NCBI GenBank assembly: GCA_030427205.1
Contig: JAUHXC010000017.1
Location: 147,807-211,806, forward strand
Length of the DNA: 64,000 bases
Direction of reading: 5' to 3'
Origin: a bacterium
Lineage (GTDB): Bacteria > Myxococcota_A > Bradymonadia > UBA7976 > UBA1532
This document shows, one piece after another, positions 33,522 to 42,059 of the stretch. Within the stretch, counting starts at the first letter, position 1. Each line of letters opens with the position of its first letter. A model generated the notes under the pieces. The model had not been told where the DNA came from and made no database searches. It was given only the letters and a program-made list of their open reading frames with translations. The translations under genes and the position numbers were made by a program.

Positions 33522-34403
33522 ATGACGCTACAGGATCTCGAAGCGCTGCTCGCGCTCGCCCGCGGCGGCTCGATTCAGGCGGCCGCGAAGGCGAGTGGCG
33601 TGCCGCGGACGACCCTGCGCCGCCGACTCGACCGCCTCGAGGCGTCCGTCGGTGCGCCGGTCGCGACCACCGGGCCGAGCGGCGTGACGCTGACGCAGGC
33701 GGGTCGATTTCTGGTCGCGCAGGCGCCGAGCATGATCAAGCGGCGCGCGTCGCTCTTGACCCGGGCTCAGCGCCTCGGCCACCACAGCGCCAATCAGCTC
33801 CGCGTCCTGCTCACCACGGGGCTGCCGCCGATGTTCGTCGCCCGGGTCGCCGCCCGCCTGTCGGCGCTGGCCCCCGACCTGCGCTTCGACCTGAGCCACG
33901 CCGCGCGGCCCCTCGATCGCCTCGACGAAGACTTCGACGTCGTCGTGCACATGGGCGATCCACCGCCGCCGCGGGACGGCTATTCGCGCGTCGCGATGCG
34001 GCACCCGCGGCGGCTGATGGCCTCGACCGCCTATCTCGAGCGCCACGGGGCGCCGCTCACCGTCGAGGCGCTGTCGCGGCATACGCTCATCGGGCTCGCC
34101 GACGAGCCCCCCGCCTGGCCGCTGCTCGACGGCGGCGCCGTGCACATCCAGCCCGACCACGTGGTCGACGACTTCTACGTGCTCGGCTGCATGGCCGGCG
34201 CCGGGCTCGGGATCGCATACATGCCGCGCAGCGGGGCCGGCCTCGCGGCGGAGGTCGAGGCCGTCGTGCCCGTCCTCGAAGATCAGATCGGGGGCGAGGT
34301 CGTCTTTCGTATCTTCATGCCCATGCGCGCCATCACGGGGGGCGCGCCGCGCACGTTCATCGATCTGGCGCTGAGCCTCTTCCGCGATGACATGCCGCAG
34401 TAG
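33522..34403 (+). CDS. LysR-family transcriptional regulator
   Basis: The 293-residue product has a LysR-type winged helix-turn-helix at its N-terminus (LEALLALARGGSIQAAAKASG, then PRTTLRRRLDRLEASVG and GVTLTQAGR). A substrate-binding domain follows, with the usual LRVLLTTGLPP start, a GLGIAYMPRSG loop and a FRIFMP strand. GAGGAG before the ATG supports the start. It lies 111 bp upstream of a cupin gene on the same strand and may control it, although LysR genes are more often divergent from their targets. The inducer is unknown. Confidence 0.85.
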   Translation: MTLQDLEALLALARGGSIQAAAKASGVPRTTLRRRLDRLEASVGAPVATTGPSGVTLTQAGRFLVAQAPSMIKRRASLLTRAQRLGHHSANQLRVLLTTGLPPMFVARVAARLSALAPDLRFDLSHAARPLDRLDEDFDVVVHMGDPPPPRDGYSRVAMRHPRRLMASTAYLERHGAPLTVEALSRHTLIGLADEPPAWPLLDGGAVHIQPDHVVDDFYVLGCMAGAGLGIAYMPRSGAGLAAEVEAVVPVLEDQIGGEVVFRIFMPMRAITGGAPRTFIDLALSLFRDDMPQ

Positions 34404-34514
34404 CCGCGCGCTCGGGTGGGTGTCCGAATGTGGACACCATGCACCACGGCCGGTCGTATTCGGGCCCGTCCGCGGCTCTCATACTGACCGCACACCCGGC
34501 ACGGAGGATATGCC

Positions 34515-35090
34515 ATGACCGCCCGCCTCGAAACCACCACGACGTATACCGCCGAAGACTGCATCGTTCGCCCCGGAGAGGGTCGCAAGGTCGACAGCGG
34601 GATGACCCTCAAGATCAACGCCAAGGACATGGATGGCTTCTTCGGCATGATGGAGGGCTGCCTCGAGCCGAAGCAGCTGCTCGCGCCGCATACGCATCGC
34701 CGCGAGACCCAGGCGGTCTATGTCATCGAAGGGGGCTCCCTCGAGTTCGAGGTGGGCGGCGAGGGCGGCCTGCGGTTCACGGCCGATCCCGACTGCTATG
34801 TGATCAAGCCCAAGGGCGTGGAGCACTGCTTCTGGAACGCCGGCGATACGCCCGTGCGCTACATCGAGCTCTCCACCGGCGCCAACTTCGAGGCCTTCCA
34901 GAAGACCACCGACCAGCTCAACAAGATCAAGGTCGCCCGCGACGCGGCGACCGAGTACGAGATGAAGATCCACGTCGAGCGCATCCCCGGGCTGATGAAG
35001 CGCCATGGCCTGACCAGCGTATCGGGCCTCAAGATGCCGTTCATCCGGGGCATCGCCGCGCTGCTCGAGCGGCTCGGCCCCGACGCCTGA
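34515..35090 (+). CDS. Cupin-domain protein
   Basis: The 191-residue cytosolic protein has a single cupin barrel. Motif 1 reads APHTHRRETQAVYVIEGG (two His and a Glu as metal ligands) and motif 2 is around VIKPKGVEHCFWNAGDTPV. The C-terminal 60 residues are helical. GGAGG seven bases before the ATG fixes the start. Length and layout fit a small mononuclear-metal enzyme or binding protein; no specific activity can be assigned. It follows the LysR gene. Confidence 0.75.
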   Translation: MTARLETTTTYTAEDCIVRPGEGRKVDSGMTLKINAKDMDGFFGMMEGCLEPKQLLAPHTHRRETQAVYVIEGGSLEFEVGGEGGLRFTADPDCYVIKPKGVEHCFWNAGDTPVRYIELSTGANFEAFQKTTDQLNKIKVARDAATEYEMKIHVERIPGLMKRHGLTSVSGLKMPFIRGIAALLERLGPDA

Positions 35091-35133
35091 CCGCAGGCCG
35101 GGGGCCATGGGTTCACATGGCGCCCGCCTTCGG

Positions 35134-36453
35134 TCAGTAGAAGTTATGCCGCAGCGTCAGCGCGCTGTGCCACAGCACGCCGCCGGCGCGGTAGTCACCC
35201 ACCGGGTCGCTCTCATCGACCTTGGTCATCTCGCGGCCTTCGATCAGGTTCAGCTGGCCCGACCACTCCAGTTGCAGCGGCGCGCGCTCCTTGGCGAGCG
35301 GGTTGCGCACGCGCCATGCCACACCCACCGAGAGCTGGTGCGCGTCGCTGTCGATGTGATTGTAGGGCCCCGTCTGCGCCGGCAGCGGCGTCGGGCGGAA
35401 GCCATAGCCGCCGCGCAGCATCCAGGCGCCTTCCGGGCGCCACTCGACGCCGAGCCGCGGGCTGAGCGTATCGACGGCGCCCAGGTCGACCACATCGGTC
35501 TGCACCACCAGCTCTTCGAAGCCCACCGGCGCCGCGTTCAGGGAGACCACCAGCCGCGACGAGGGATCGGGGGCAGCGCTCCAGCGGGCCCAGACCAGAT
35601 CGGCGGTGAGGGTGAGCGATGGCATGGGATCCCACGCGGCGCCCCAGGTGAACTGCTGCGGGGTGTAGAGCGACGTGCCCGAGATGTCGACCGCCAGCGC
35701 GCCGACGCTCTGTACGATGGCTTCGATGGTGATGTCATAGCGCAGGTCGAGCGCGTCGCGAAAAGAGAAGCCCAGCTTCACGTCGTCGGTCGGGGTGACC
35801 AGGACGCCGGTGGTGACCGCGCCGGTGGGGCGCACGGCCACGGTCAGCCCCTTGCGCACGAAGCGCTGCGACAGCAGATCGAGCTCGACGGTGGCGTTGC
35901 CGTCCAACGCGCCGAGGAACTGCACGCCCGCGCCGAGCGATACCCGCTCGTGCACCTCGACGGCGACGCCGAACGCCAGGATGAGCTTGTCGGTGAGTGA
36001 TTCGTAGCGATAGAAGTGCGGCCGCTGCGGGTCGACGCCGTCGAGCCGGGTGACTTCGATGGTCGGCAGGTACAGACCCGCGCCGAGGGCGACGCGGTCG
36101 TCGATGCGTCCGCCGAGCGGGATCACCAACCCGACGTGCGCGCCCAGGTTGGGGGCGGGCAGCTCGTCGGTGGGCCCGCCGGGCTCGGCGGGGCGGTCGC
36201 GCTCGATGGTGAGGCTGGGATAGACCAGCCCCAGGCCGACGCCCACTTCGGGGTGCGGCGCGCCGGCGAGCGCGGCGGGGTTGTAATAGACCGCGGTGAA
36301 GTCTTCGCCCGCCGCGACGTGCGCGTTGCCCATGGCGGTGGCCCGCGCGCCGAAGCCATAGGCATCCCATACGCTGGCATGGGTCGCCGTGGCAAACAGC
36401 AATGCCATGAGCGATGCGATACATGCCAGCGCGAGGGCGGGTCGGTGTCTCAC
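35134..36453 (-). CDS. FadL/OmpP1-type outer-membrane transport protein
   Basis: The 439-residue product begins at a GTG whose bases overlap the nadC stop (GTGA). A signal peptide (LALACIASLMALLFATATHA) is followed by SVWDAYGFGARATAMGNAHVAAGEDFTAVYYNPAALA, the N-terminal hatch signature of FadL-family long-chain fatty acid or hydrocarbon channels. Alternating beta strands run through to a terminal aromatic residue (TLRHNFY), as expected for outer-membrane assembly. Translational coupling to nadC suggests shared expression, though no metabolic link is obvious. A PUFA synthase elsewhere in the window makes lipid uptake plausible but unproven. Confidence 0.85.
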   Translation of the reverse strand: MRHRPALALACIASLMALLFATATHASVWDAYGFGARATAMGNAHVAAGEDFTAVYYNPAALAGAPHPEVGVGLGLVYPSLTIERDRPAEPGGPTDELPAPNLGAHVGLVIPLGGRIDDRVALGAGLYLPTIEVTRLDGVDPQRPHFYRYESLTDKLILAFGVAVEVHERVSLGAGVQFLGALDGNATVELDLLSQRFVRKGLTVAVRPTGAVTTGVLVTPTDDVKLGFSFRDALDLRYDITIEAIVQSVGALAVDISGTSLYTPQQFTWGAAWDPMPSLTLTADLVWARWSAAPDPSSRLVVSLNAAPVGFEELVVQTDVVDLGAVDTLSPRLGVEWRPEGAWMLRGGYGFRPTPLPAQTGPYNHIDSDAHQLSVGVAWRVRNPLAKERAPLQLEWSGQLNLIEGREMTKVDESDPVGDYRAGGVLWHSALTLRHNFY

Positions 36454-37310
36454 CCCTGGATCTCGGCGGCGATGTCGGCGGCGGGCGCCGAGTGGGTCAG
36501 GGCCCCGACGGCGATGAGATCGACGCCGGCTTCGGCGAACGCGCGCACCGTATCGAGCGTGATGCCGCCGCTGGCTTCGATGATCGCCCGCCCGGCGGCC
36601 CGCTCGACGGCCTGCTTCACCTGGGCCGGGGTGAAGTTGTCGAGCAGCACCACATCGGCGCCGGCGTCGAGCGCGGCGTCGAGGCCGGCGACGTCTTCGA
36701 CCTCGACCTCGATGCGCAGCGAATGTGGGGCGTTCGCCCGCGCCGCCTTGACCGCGGCGGCGACCCCGCCAGCGGCCTCGAGGTGGTTGTCCTTGATCAA
36801 GATGCCGCCGTCGAGCGCCATGCGGTGGTTGGCCGCGCCGCCCACGCGGGTGGCGTACTTGTCGATCATGCGCCAGCCGGGCAGCGTCTTGCGGGTATCG
36901 ACGATGCGGGCGGCGGTGCCGTCGACGGCGTCGACGAACGAGCGGGTGAGCGTCGCGACGCCGCTGGTGCGCTGCAGCAGGTTCAGCGCGGTGCGTTCGA
37001 TGGCCAGCAATGTGCGCAGGCGCCCGGTCATCCGGGCCAGCGGGGTGCCGGCGTCGACGAGATCGCCCTCGGCGGCCGTCCAACTGATGCTCGGCGCGCC
37101 GGGGCCGAAGCGCCACAGCAGGCGGTCGACCACGGGCGAGCCGCAGAGGACCAGCCGTTGGCGGGCCTCGATGCGCATCACCGCCATGGCCTCGGCCGGC
37201 ACGAGGGCCGCGGCGGTGACGTCGCCGCAGCCGAGGTCTTCGGCCAGGGCCAGGTCGAGCAGGGCGTCGAGATGCGGGGTGGGCACGAACTCGGGCGTGG
37301 CACGCTTCAT
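36450..37310 (-). CDS. nadC: Nicotinate-nucleotide pyrophosphorylase (carboxylating)
   Basis: The 286-residue enzyme converts quinolinate and PRPP to nicotinate mononucleotide in de novo NAD synthesis. It has the family marks: AEDLGCGDVTAAAL near the N-terminus, ERTALNLLQRTSGVAT, the catalytic DTRKTLPGWR, GGAANHRMALDGGILIKDNH, and a C-terminal LLDNF and EASGGI barrel. The ATG at 37310 gives the standard length; frames extending to 38714 are shadows of the neighbouring gene. It is divergent from the metallopeptidase gene and coupled to the FadL-like gene by a 4-bp overlap. Confidence 0.95.
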   Translation of the reverse strand: MKRATPEFVPTPHLDALLDLALAEDLGCGDVTAAALVPAEAMAVMRIEARQRLVLCGSPVVDRLLWRFGPGAPSISWTAAEGDLVDAGTPLARMTGRLRTLLAIERTALNLLQRTSGVATLTRSFVDAVDGTAARIVDTRKTLPGWRMIDKYATRVGGAANHRMALDGGILIKDNHLEAAGGVAAAVKAARANAPHSLRIEVEVEDVAGLDAALDAGADVVLLDNFTPAQVKQAVERAAGRAIIEASGGITLDTVRAFAEAGVDLIAVGALTHSAPAADIAAEIQG

Positions 37311-37463
37311 GGCCCGGGGGTAGCACGGTCGGGGCAGGGGAGCAATCGATGCGCGCGCGGGCCGCGTCGATGGGGAAGGCGCGCCGTCCGTCGTCTGTTG
37401 CACCGCTGTCGAGCCCACGCTAACGTGCCGCACCCTCGGCCCCTGCTCTCGGAGGTCCTCGCC

Positions 37464-38699
37464 ATGATTCCGGTCGTCGCGATCGCCATCGCCCTGGCCC
37501 AGCTCGCCCCGTCCGCCGACGCGCCGAAGGCCGATCCGGCGGCGCTCGAGAAGATGGCGGTCGATATCCTCGCCCAGCTCGAAGAGATGCGCGATCAGAA
37601 GCTGTCCAAGCCCCTCGAGATGGGGGTCAAGGACAAGGCCGAGGTCACCGCCTTCATCAACGAGCGGCTGCGCGACGAGTATGGCCCGGCGAAGGTCGCC
37701 GCCGAGGGGCGCATGCTCAAGCTGATGGGCCTGCTGCCGCAGCCGATGGACTACGGCAAGTTCATCGTCAGCCTGATGACCGAGCAGGTGGCCGGCTTCT
37801 ACGACCATACCCGGCAGGAGCTGCACATCGCGTCGTGGCTGCCGGCGATGATGCAGCCGTCGGTGATGGCCCACGAGATCTTCCACGCCATCCAGGATCA
37901 GGAGTGGGGCGGCGGCAAGCTCATCGACTCGAAGACCTACAGCCCCGACGCGGTGCTGGCCCACGCGGCGCTGCTCGAGGGGGATGCGACCATCGTGATG
38001 TTCGACTGGCAGCAGGCCGCGGCCGGTGTGCCCAGCGACGTGGCGACGAGCAAGGCGGCGATCTACGGCATCGCCGCGAGCCTGCCGATGCAGATGGCGA
38101 GCCCGCAGTTCCCGGTGATGTCGGTCGCGCCGGACTACCTCAAGCAGTCGCTCATCTTCCCCTATCAGCAGGGGCTGTTGTTCGTCGGCGCCCTGCGCCA
38201 GAGCGGCATGAGCTGGGCCGATGTGCGCAAGGTCTACGACGATCCGCCGGCCTCGACCGAGCAGATCCTGCACCCCGAGCGCTACATCGAGCGCGATCAT
38301 CCGTCGACGGTGACCCTGCCGGGGCCGCTGGTGCCCGGCTTCGAGCGCACCTGGGACGGCGCGGCGGGGGAGTTCCATCACCGGCAGATTCTGCTGACGA
38401 AGCTGTCGACCCCCGACGCGATCGAAGGCGCCGCCGGCTGGGACGGCGACATGACCGTGCTCGAGGTCAAGGGCGAAGAGGCCTACGCGGTGATGCTGTC
38501 GACGTGGGACTCCGCCGAGGAGGCGATGGGCTGGGTGAGCGCCTTGCGCCGGGTGCACGAGAAGCGACAGCCGCCGCTGCCGGCGCTGGTCATCCACCAT
38601 CAGGGCACCGAGGTGACGGCGGTCTGGTCGGAGGACGCCGCGCTGGCCAACAAGGCGCTCGAGGCGGCCAAGAAGACGGCGAAGGTCGAGCGAAAGTAG
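37464..38699 (+). CDS. Exported zinc metallopeptidase (HEXXH type)
   Basis: The 411-residue product starts at 37464 with GGAGG eight bases upstream. A signal peptide (MIPVVAIAIALAQLAPSADA) leads to a gluzincin-like core: VMAHEIFHAIQDQ (HEXXH) and the downstream LLEGDATIVM, whose Glu is the likely third zinc ligand. The C-terminal part is alpha/beta and ends in a short basic tail. It is probably periplasmic. Such proteins are frequent in Myxococcota genomes, with unknown substrates. The coding sequence is followed directly by a 153-bp palindromic element. Confidence 0.8.
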   Translation: MIPVVAIAIALAQLAPSADAPKADPAALEKMAVDILAQLEEMRDQKLSKPLEMGVKDKAEVTAFINERLRDEYGPAKVAAEGRMLKLMGLLPQPMDYGKFIVSLMTEQVAGFYDHTRQELHIASWLPAMMQPSVMAHEIFHAIQDQEWGGGKLIDSKTYSPDAVLAHAALLEGDATIVMFDWQQAAAGVPSDVATSKAAIYGIAASLPMQMASPQFPVMSVAPDYLKQSLIFPYQQGLLFVGALRQSGMSWADVRKVYDDPPASTEQILHPERYIERDHPSTVTLPGPLVPGFERTWDGAAGEFHHRQILLTKLSTPDAIEGAAGWDGDMTVLEVKGEEAYAVMLSTWDSAEEAMGWVSALRRVHEKRQPPLPALVIHHQGTEVTAVWSEDAALANKALEAAKKTAKVERK

Positions 38700-38703
38700 G
38701 AGT

Positions 38704-38856
38704 CCGTCGTGCATAGATCGACACGTCGCCCAGCACGGCCCCGTCTGCCGATTTCGGCGTCGTCAGGTGCTCGAAATACCCCAGGTATTCCTGCGACCTT
38801 CCTCCTTGAACTCGGCAGACGGCCCCGCACTGTGCTCGGTCGTCTACGCACGACGG
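38704..38856. repeat. 153-bp concentric imperfect palindrome
   Basis: Nested inverted repeats share one centre near 38781. The outer arms are CCGTCGTGCATAGA (38704-38717) and TCTACGCACGACGG (38843-38856), 13 of 14 paired. The middle arms are CCGTCTGCCGA (38741-38751) and TCGGCAGACGG (38812-38822), perfect. The tip is AATACC-CCA-GGTATT (38775-38789). AGCAC/GTGCT (38732/38832) are also concentric. It fills the gap between the metallopeptidase and plsY. It may be a structured RNA, a REP/MITE-like element or a terminator. Confidence 0.75.
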
Positions 38857-38866
38857 CCTCCTAGCC

Positions 38867-39550
38867 ATGGATCCGCTGCACCTCGCGCTGTGTGCGCTCG
38901 GCGGCTACCTGGCCGGCTCGATCCCCACCGGCGTCCTGCTCGGGCGCGTCGCCGGCAAGGACCCGCGCTCCGAGGGCAGCGGCAACATCGGCGCGTCGAA
39001 CGTCACTCGCACCCTGGGCAAGAAGCTGGGCGCGGTCACCCTGGTGGTCGACGTGCTCAAGGGTCTGCTGCCGACCATGGCCGCGGCAAAGCTGCTGCCC
39101 GCCGAGGTGGCCCTCGAGGGCGCGCTGGTCACCGGCTTCGCGGCGGTGGTCGGCCATTGCTTCCCGGTGTGGCTGAAGTTCCGCGGCGGCAAGGGCGTGG
39201 CGACCAGCTTCGGCGCGGTCGCCGGGGTCATGCCGGTGGTTGGCCTCGTCGCCGCGCTGGTCTGGGCCATGCTGGTCTTCTTCACCCGTATTCCGACCAT
39301 CGGCAGCGTCGTCGCCGCGGCGCTCTTCGTGGTGCTGGCCTACGTCGAGAGCCACCCCTTCGCGGTGCACCTGTTCACGCTCGCGCTGTTCGCGCTGATC
39401 GTGGTGCGCCACGCCAGCAACCTGCGGGTGCTGCGCGATCGGTGGAGCAAGAAGCCGCCCAAGACCTACAAGCGCCCGCCGCGGCCGGCCCATCGCCAGC
39501 CGACGCCCAAGGGCACCAAGCCGCGCGCGCCGGGCGACAAGAAGCGCTGA
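38867..39550 (+). CDS. plsY: Acyl-phosphate:glycerol-3-phosphate acyltransferase
   Basis: The 227-residue inner-membrane enzyme makes lysophosphatidic acid from acyl-phosphate and glycerol-3-phosphate, the first step of phospholipid synthesis. The three PlsY motifs are present: GSIPTGVLLGR with GSGNIGASNVTRTLG, VVGHCFPVWLKFRGGKGVATS, and VRHASNLRVL near the end. Several TM helices are visible. The tail is extended by about 30 basic, Pro-rich residues beyond the usual end. The start directly follows the palindrome, with no strong ribosome site. An upstream frame from 38767 is not supported. Confidence 0.93.
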   Translation: MDPLHLALCALGGYLAGSIPTGVLLGRVAGKDPRSEGSGNIGASNVTRTLGKKLGAVTLVVDVLKGLLPTMAAAKLLPAEVALEGALVTGFAAVVGHCFPVWLKFRGGKGVATSFGAVAGVMPVVGLVAALVWAMLVFFTRIPTIGSVVAAALFVVLAYVESHPFAVHLFTLALFALIVVRHASNLRVLRDRWSKKPPKTYKRPPRPAHRQPTPKGTKPRAPGDKKR

Positions 39551-39554
39551 GGCC

Positions 39555-40595
39555 CTACTCGGCGCCGCCGTAGCTGATCCCGCCCAGCGCCAACCAGCGC
39601 TCGTAGTCCGGGCCGGTGCCGAAAGGCGAGCCCCACCAGCCGCCGTGCATGACCGCCGACCAGCGCCCGAACAGCGGCCGCTCGAGCCGCAGCGCGACCG
39701 CCGAGCGCCCCTCGTCCTGCAACGTCTGCTCGTCGGGCAGGAAGAGCTGCTCGTCGTGCCGGATGCGCACGAGGCTGATCCGCCCCGACACGAGCAGGGC
39801 CCCGGGCAGCGGCGCGGTGCCGGTCAGCGTCAGGGCGTGGCGCGCGTAGCCGCCGCCCTCGCGGGTCGAGTCGTTGACGCTGTAGGCGTATTGCGCGGCG
39901 AGCAGCGCCGGCCCCGACCAGCGCAGGCCGCCGCCCAAGCGCAGGATGCGGTCGTTGGGCGTCTCGCTCTGCGCGCCGCGATAGCGGCGATCGAGCCATT
40001 CCCCGAAGGCGCTGAGGGCCCAGCGTCCGGGTGACCAGCCGGCCGAGAGGCGGGCCCCGCCGCTGGTGGCGTCGAAGCGGGCGTCGGGCTTGTAGTGGAA
40101 GCGCTCGCCCACCGCCGCGAGCTGCAGCGAGAGGTCGTCGGCCGAGAGGCCCAGCGGGATCGTCGCCCGCAGGTGGCTGAAGTCCCGCGGATGGCACGGG
40201 GCGCGGGTGAGCCGATCGCGCGCGTCGAGCCGCAGCCCAAGCGAGAGCCACTTCAGCGGTCGGCCGGCGAGCGCGCCGTCGAAGCGCTGAAAGAGCGCAT
40301 CTTCCCCCGCCGAATCGGCCGTGCCTTCACCGCAGGGGATGGCGCCCTGGCCGACGAAGCTGCGCACGCCGCCGTGGTAGCGACCCGACAGCCACCAGCC
40401 CCGCGCCGGGCGTACGCCGTCGGCGAGATCGAGCACCAGCCGGGTCAGCGCTCCGCCGCCGCCCTCGCCTTCCGAGCGGGTGGTATTGGTATCGTAGCCG
40501 GCCACCGCCTCGACCCGCACATCGGGGCCGGCGCGGGCCGTGGCCGCCAGCATCAAGCCCAGGAGAATCACCCCCGGCGCCCGACGGCCGATCAC
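39555..40595 (-). CDS. Predicted outer-membrane beta-barrel protein
   Basis: The 346-residue product has a signal peptide (GVILLGLMLAATARA). The mature chain is dominated by alternating strands typical of a barrel (VRVEAVAGYDTNT, LSGRYHGGVRSF, SLGLRLDARDRL, LRLGGGLRW, AAQYAYSVND, ALTLTGTA, and so on) and ends LALGGISYGGAE. The G-Y-D-T-N start resembles surface-lipoprotein-modifier or capsule-type barrels, but the assignment is weak. Its ATG overlaps the stop of the upstream coiled-coil gene by 4 bp, so the two are coupled and probably work together at the envelope. Confidence 0.6.
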   Translation of the reverse strand: MIGRRAPGVILLGLMLAATARAGPDVRVEAVAGYDTNTTRSEGEGGGGALTRLVLDLADGVRPARGWWLSGRYHGGVRSFVGQGAIPCGEGTADSAGEDALFQRFDGALAGRPLKWLSLGLRLDARDRLTRAPCHPRDFSHLRATIPLGLSADDLSLQLAAVGERFHYKPDARFDATSGGARLSAGWSPGRWALSAFGEWLDRRYRGAQSETPNDRILRLGGGLRWSGPALLAAQYAYSVNDSTREGGGYARHALTLTGTAPLPGALLVSGRISLVRIRHDEQLFLPDEQTLQDEGRSAVALRLERPLFGRWSAVMHGGWWGSPFGTGPDYERWLALGGISYGGAE

Positions 40596-41851
40596 TCGTT
40601 CTCCAGCGCGTCCGCTCGCCGCTCGAGCGCCTCGCCGCGTGATTTCAGCTCGGCCCGGGTCTTCTCCAGCGCCTTGCGTCGGGCCTCCATGGCGGCGATG
40701 CGCCGGGCGAGGGCGTCGGGCGAGAGGTCGTCGAGGTCTTCGAGCAGCGTCGGGTCGAAGGCGTCCTGCAGAACGACGCTGCCCGCCTCGCCGATGCCGT
40801 CGCCGTCGACGCCGACCGGCACGCCTTCGGGCGCGATGTCGTCGGCCAGCGCCGGGCCGTCGACCATCTCGTCCGGCGGCAGCTCTTCCCGCCCGGGCTC
40901 GCCCTGGAAGCCGTCGTTGTCCCCATCGGCCTCGAAGCCGCCCTCGTCCCCATCGCCGGCCGCGGGCGGGGCGTCGGCGGCATCGTCCGCCTCGGGGGTC
41001 GCCTCGGGGTCGGCGGCGTCGCCGGCCGCGTTGTCCACGTTGCCCAGCCGATCGCCATCGGTCTGCTCGCTCGGCGTCCGGTTCGGCCGATCCCCGGCCT
41101 CTGCGGTGACCGTCGGCAGGCCGTCTTCGCGGCGGACCAGCTGCCGATTGCGCTCGTCCTGGGCGAAGAGCGCGTCGTCGCGGCTGAAGGCCGTCGCCGC
41201 CCGTACCAGCCGCTGCCGCTCCCGCAGTCGGGCCAGCTGGGTCTCGAGCATGCCCAGGCGATCCTGGACCTGTTCGGCGTGATCGCGGCTCTCGTCGGCC
41301 AGCTCGCGCAGCTCGTCGGGGCTGGCCATCGGGTCGTCGGGGGTTTCGGGCAGCGCCGGATCGGGCGTGCGCGGGGCGGGGCGGGCCAATGCCTGGCGCT
41401 CCGCGATGAGCCCCCGCAGATTTTCGAAGCGGGCGCGCCGCTCGAGCGCCGGCGCGTCGGCCAGCGCGGCCCGACGGGCGATCAGCTCGGCGTCGAGCGC
41501 AGCGAGCAGCGCCCGGCGGCTGGTCTCGACGGCGTCCCGCGCGTCGCCCGCCCGACGGTCGAGCGCCGCCAGGGACTCGGCGAGGCTGCGCGCCTTCTTG
41601 AGCCGATCATCGAGCCGCGGATCGCGCACGCCGGGCAGCAGCGGGGTATCGGCGGCGGCCTTGAGCCCTTCGATCTCGGCGGCGAGCGCCTCGTGGGCCC
41701 GGTCGAGCGCGACCCGCTCGCTCTCGATGCGCTCGAGGCTCTGCGTGGCCCTGGTGTGGGCGGTGCGCGCGGTCTCGATCGCCGGGGCGGCGACAGCGGC
41801 GCCGGCCGTCAGCAGGGCCAGCGCAAGCAGCAATGGGGTGAGCAGACGCAT
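40592..41851 (-). CDS. Exported coiled-coil protein with acidic linker
   Basis: The 419-residue product starts at 41851 (MRLLTPLLLALALLTAGAAVAAP) with a signal peptide. Residues 25-240 are heptad-rich helix (ETARTAHTRATQSLERIESE onward). An acidic, Gly/Asp-rich disordered linker of about 120 residues follows, and a second short coiled coil closes the protein (ALARRIAAMEARRKALEKTR). Its stop overlaps the start of the barrel gene. A periplasmic spacer or partner of that barrel is a reasonable guess; no family was recognised. Confidence 0.6.
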   Translation of the reverse strand: MRLLTPLLLALALLTAGAAVAAPAIETARTAHTRATQSLERIESERVALDRAHEALAAEIEGLKAAADTPLLPGVRDPRLDDRLKKARSLAESLAALDRRAGDARDAVETSRRALLAALDAELIARRAALADAPALERRARFENLRGLIAERQALARPAPRTPDPALPETPDDPMASPDELRELADESRDHAEQVQDRLGMLETQLARLRERQRLVRAATAFSRDDALFAQDERNRQLVRREDGLPTVTAEAGDRPNRTPSEQTDGDRLGNVDNAAGDAADPEATPEADDAADAPPAAGDGDEGGFEADGDNDGFQGEPGREELPPDEMVDGPALADDIAPEGVPVGVDGDGIGEAGSVVLQDAFDPTLLEDLDDLSPDALARRIAAMEARRKALEKTRAELKSRGEALERRADALENE

Positions 41852-42059
41852 TACGGGCGACCAGCCTAGCAAGCGTCGGGCCAGCGCGCACGGTCTCGGT
41901 CGATCGTGAGCCACCGCGCGATCGCCGCCGGCCGCGCCGCGCGGTCGCCGCAGATCCATGACGCCCCACCGACACGGGCCTCAGTTTTCCATGTCCGCTG
42001 ACGGGCATCGGCGATCACGCGCCTTGAAAATCGGCCCGCCGCCCGCTCGAATGGCGCCC

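Noticed and set aside
38590..38868. Minus-strand small gene across the palindrome
   Set aside because: The frame exists because of the palindromic DNA. There is no ribosome site, and it overlaps the metallopeptidase gene.
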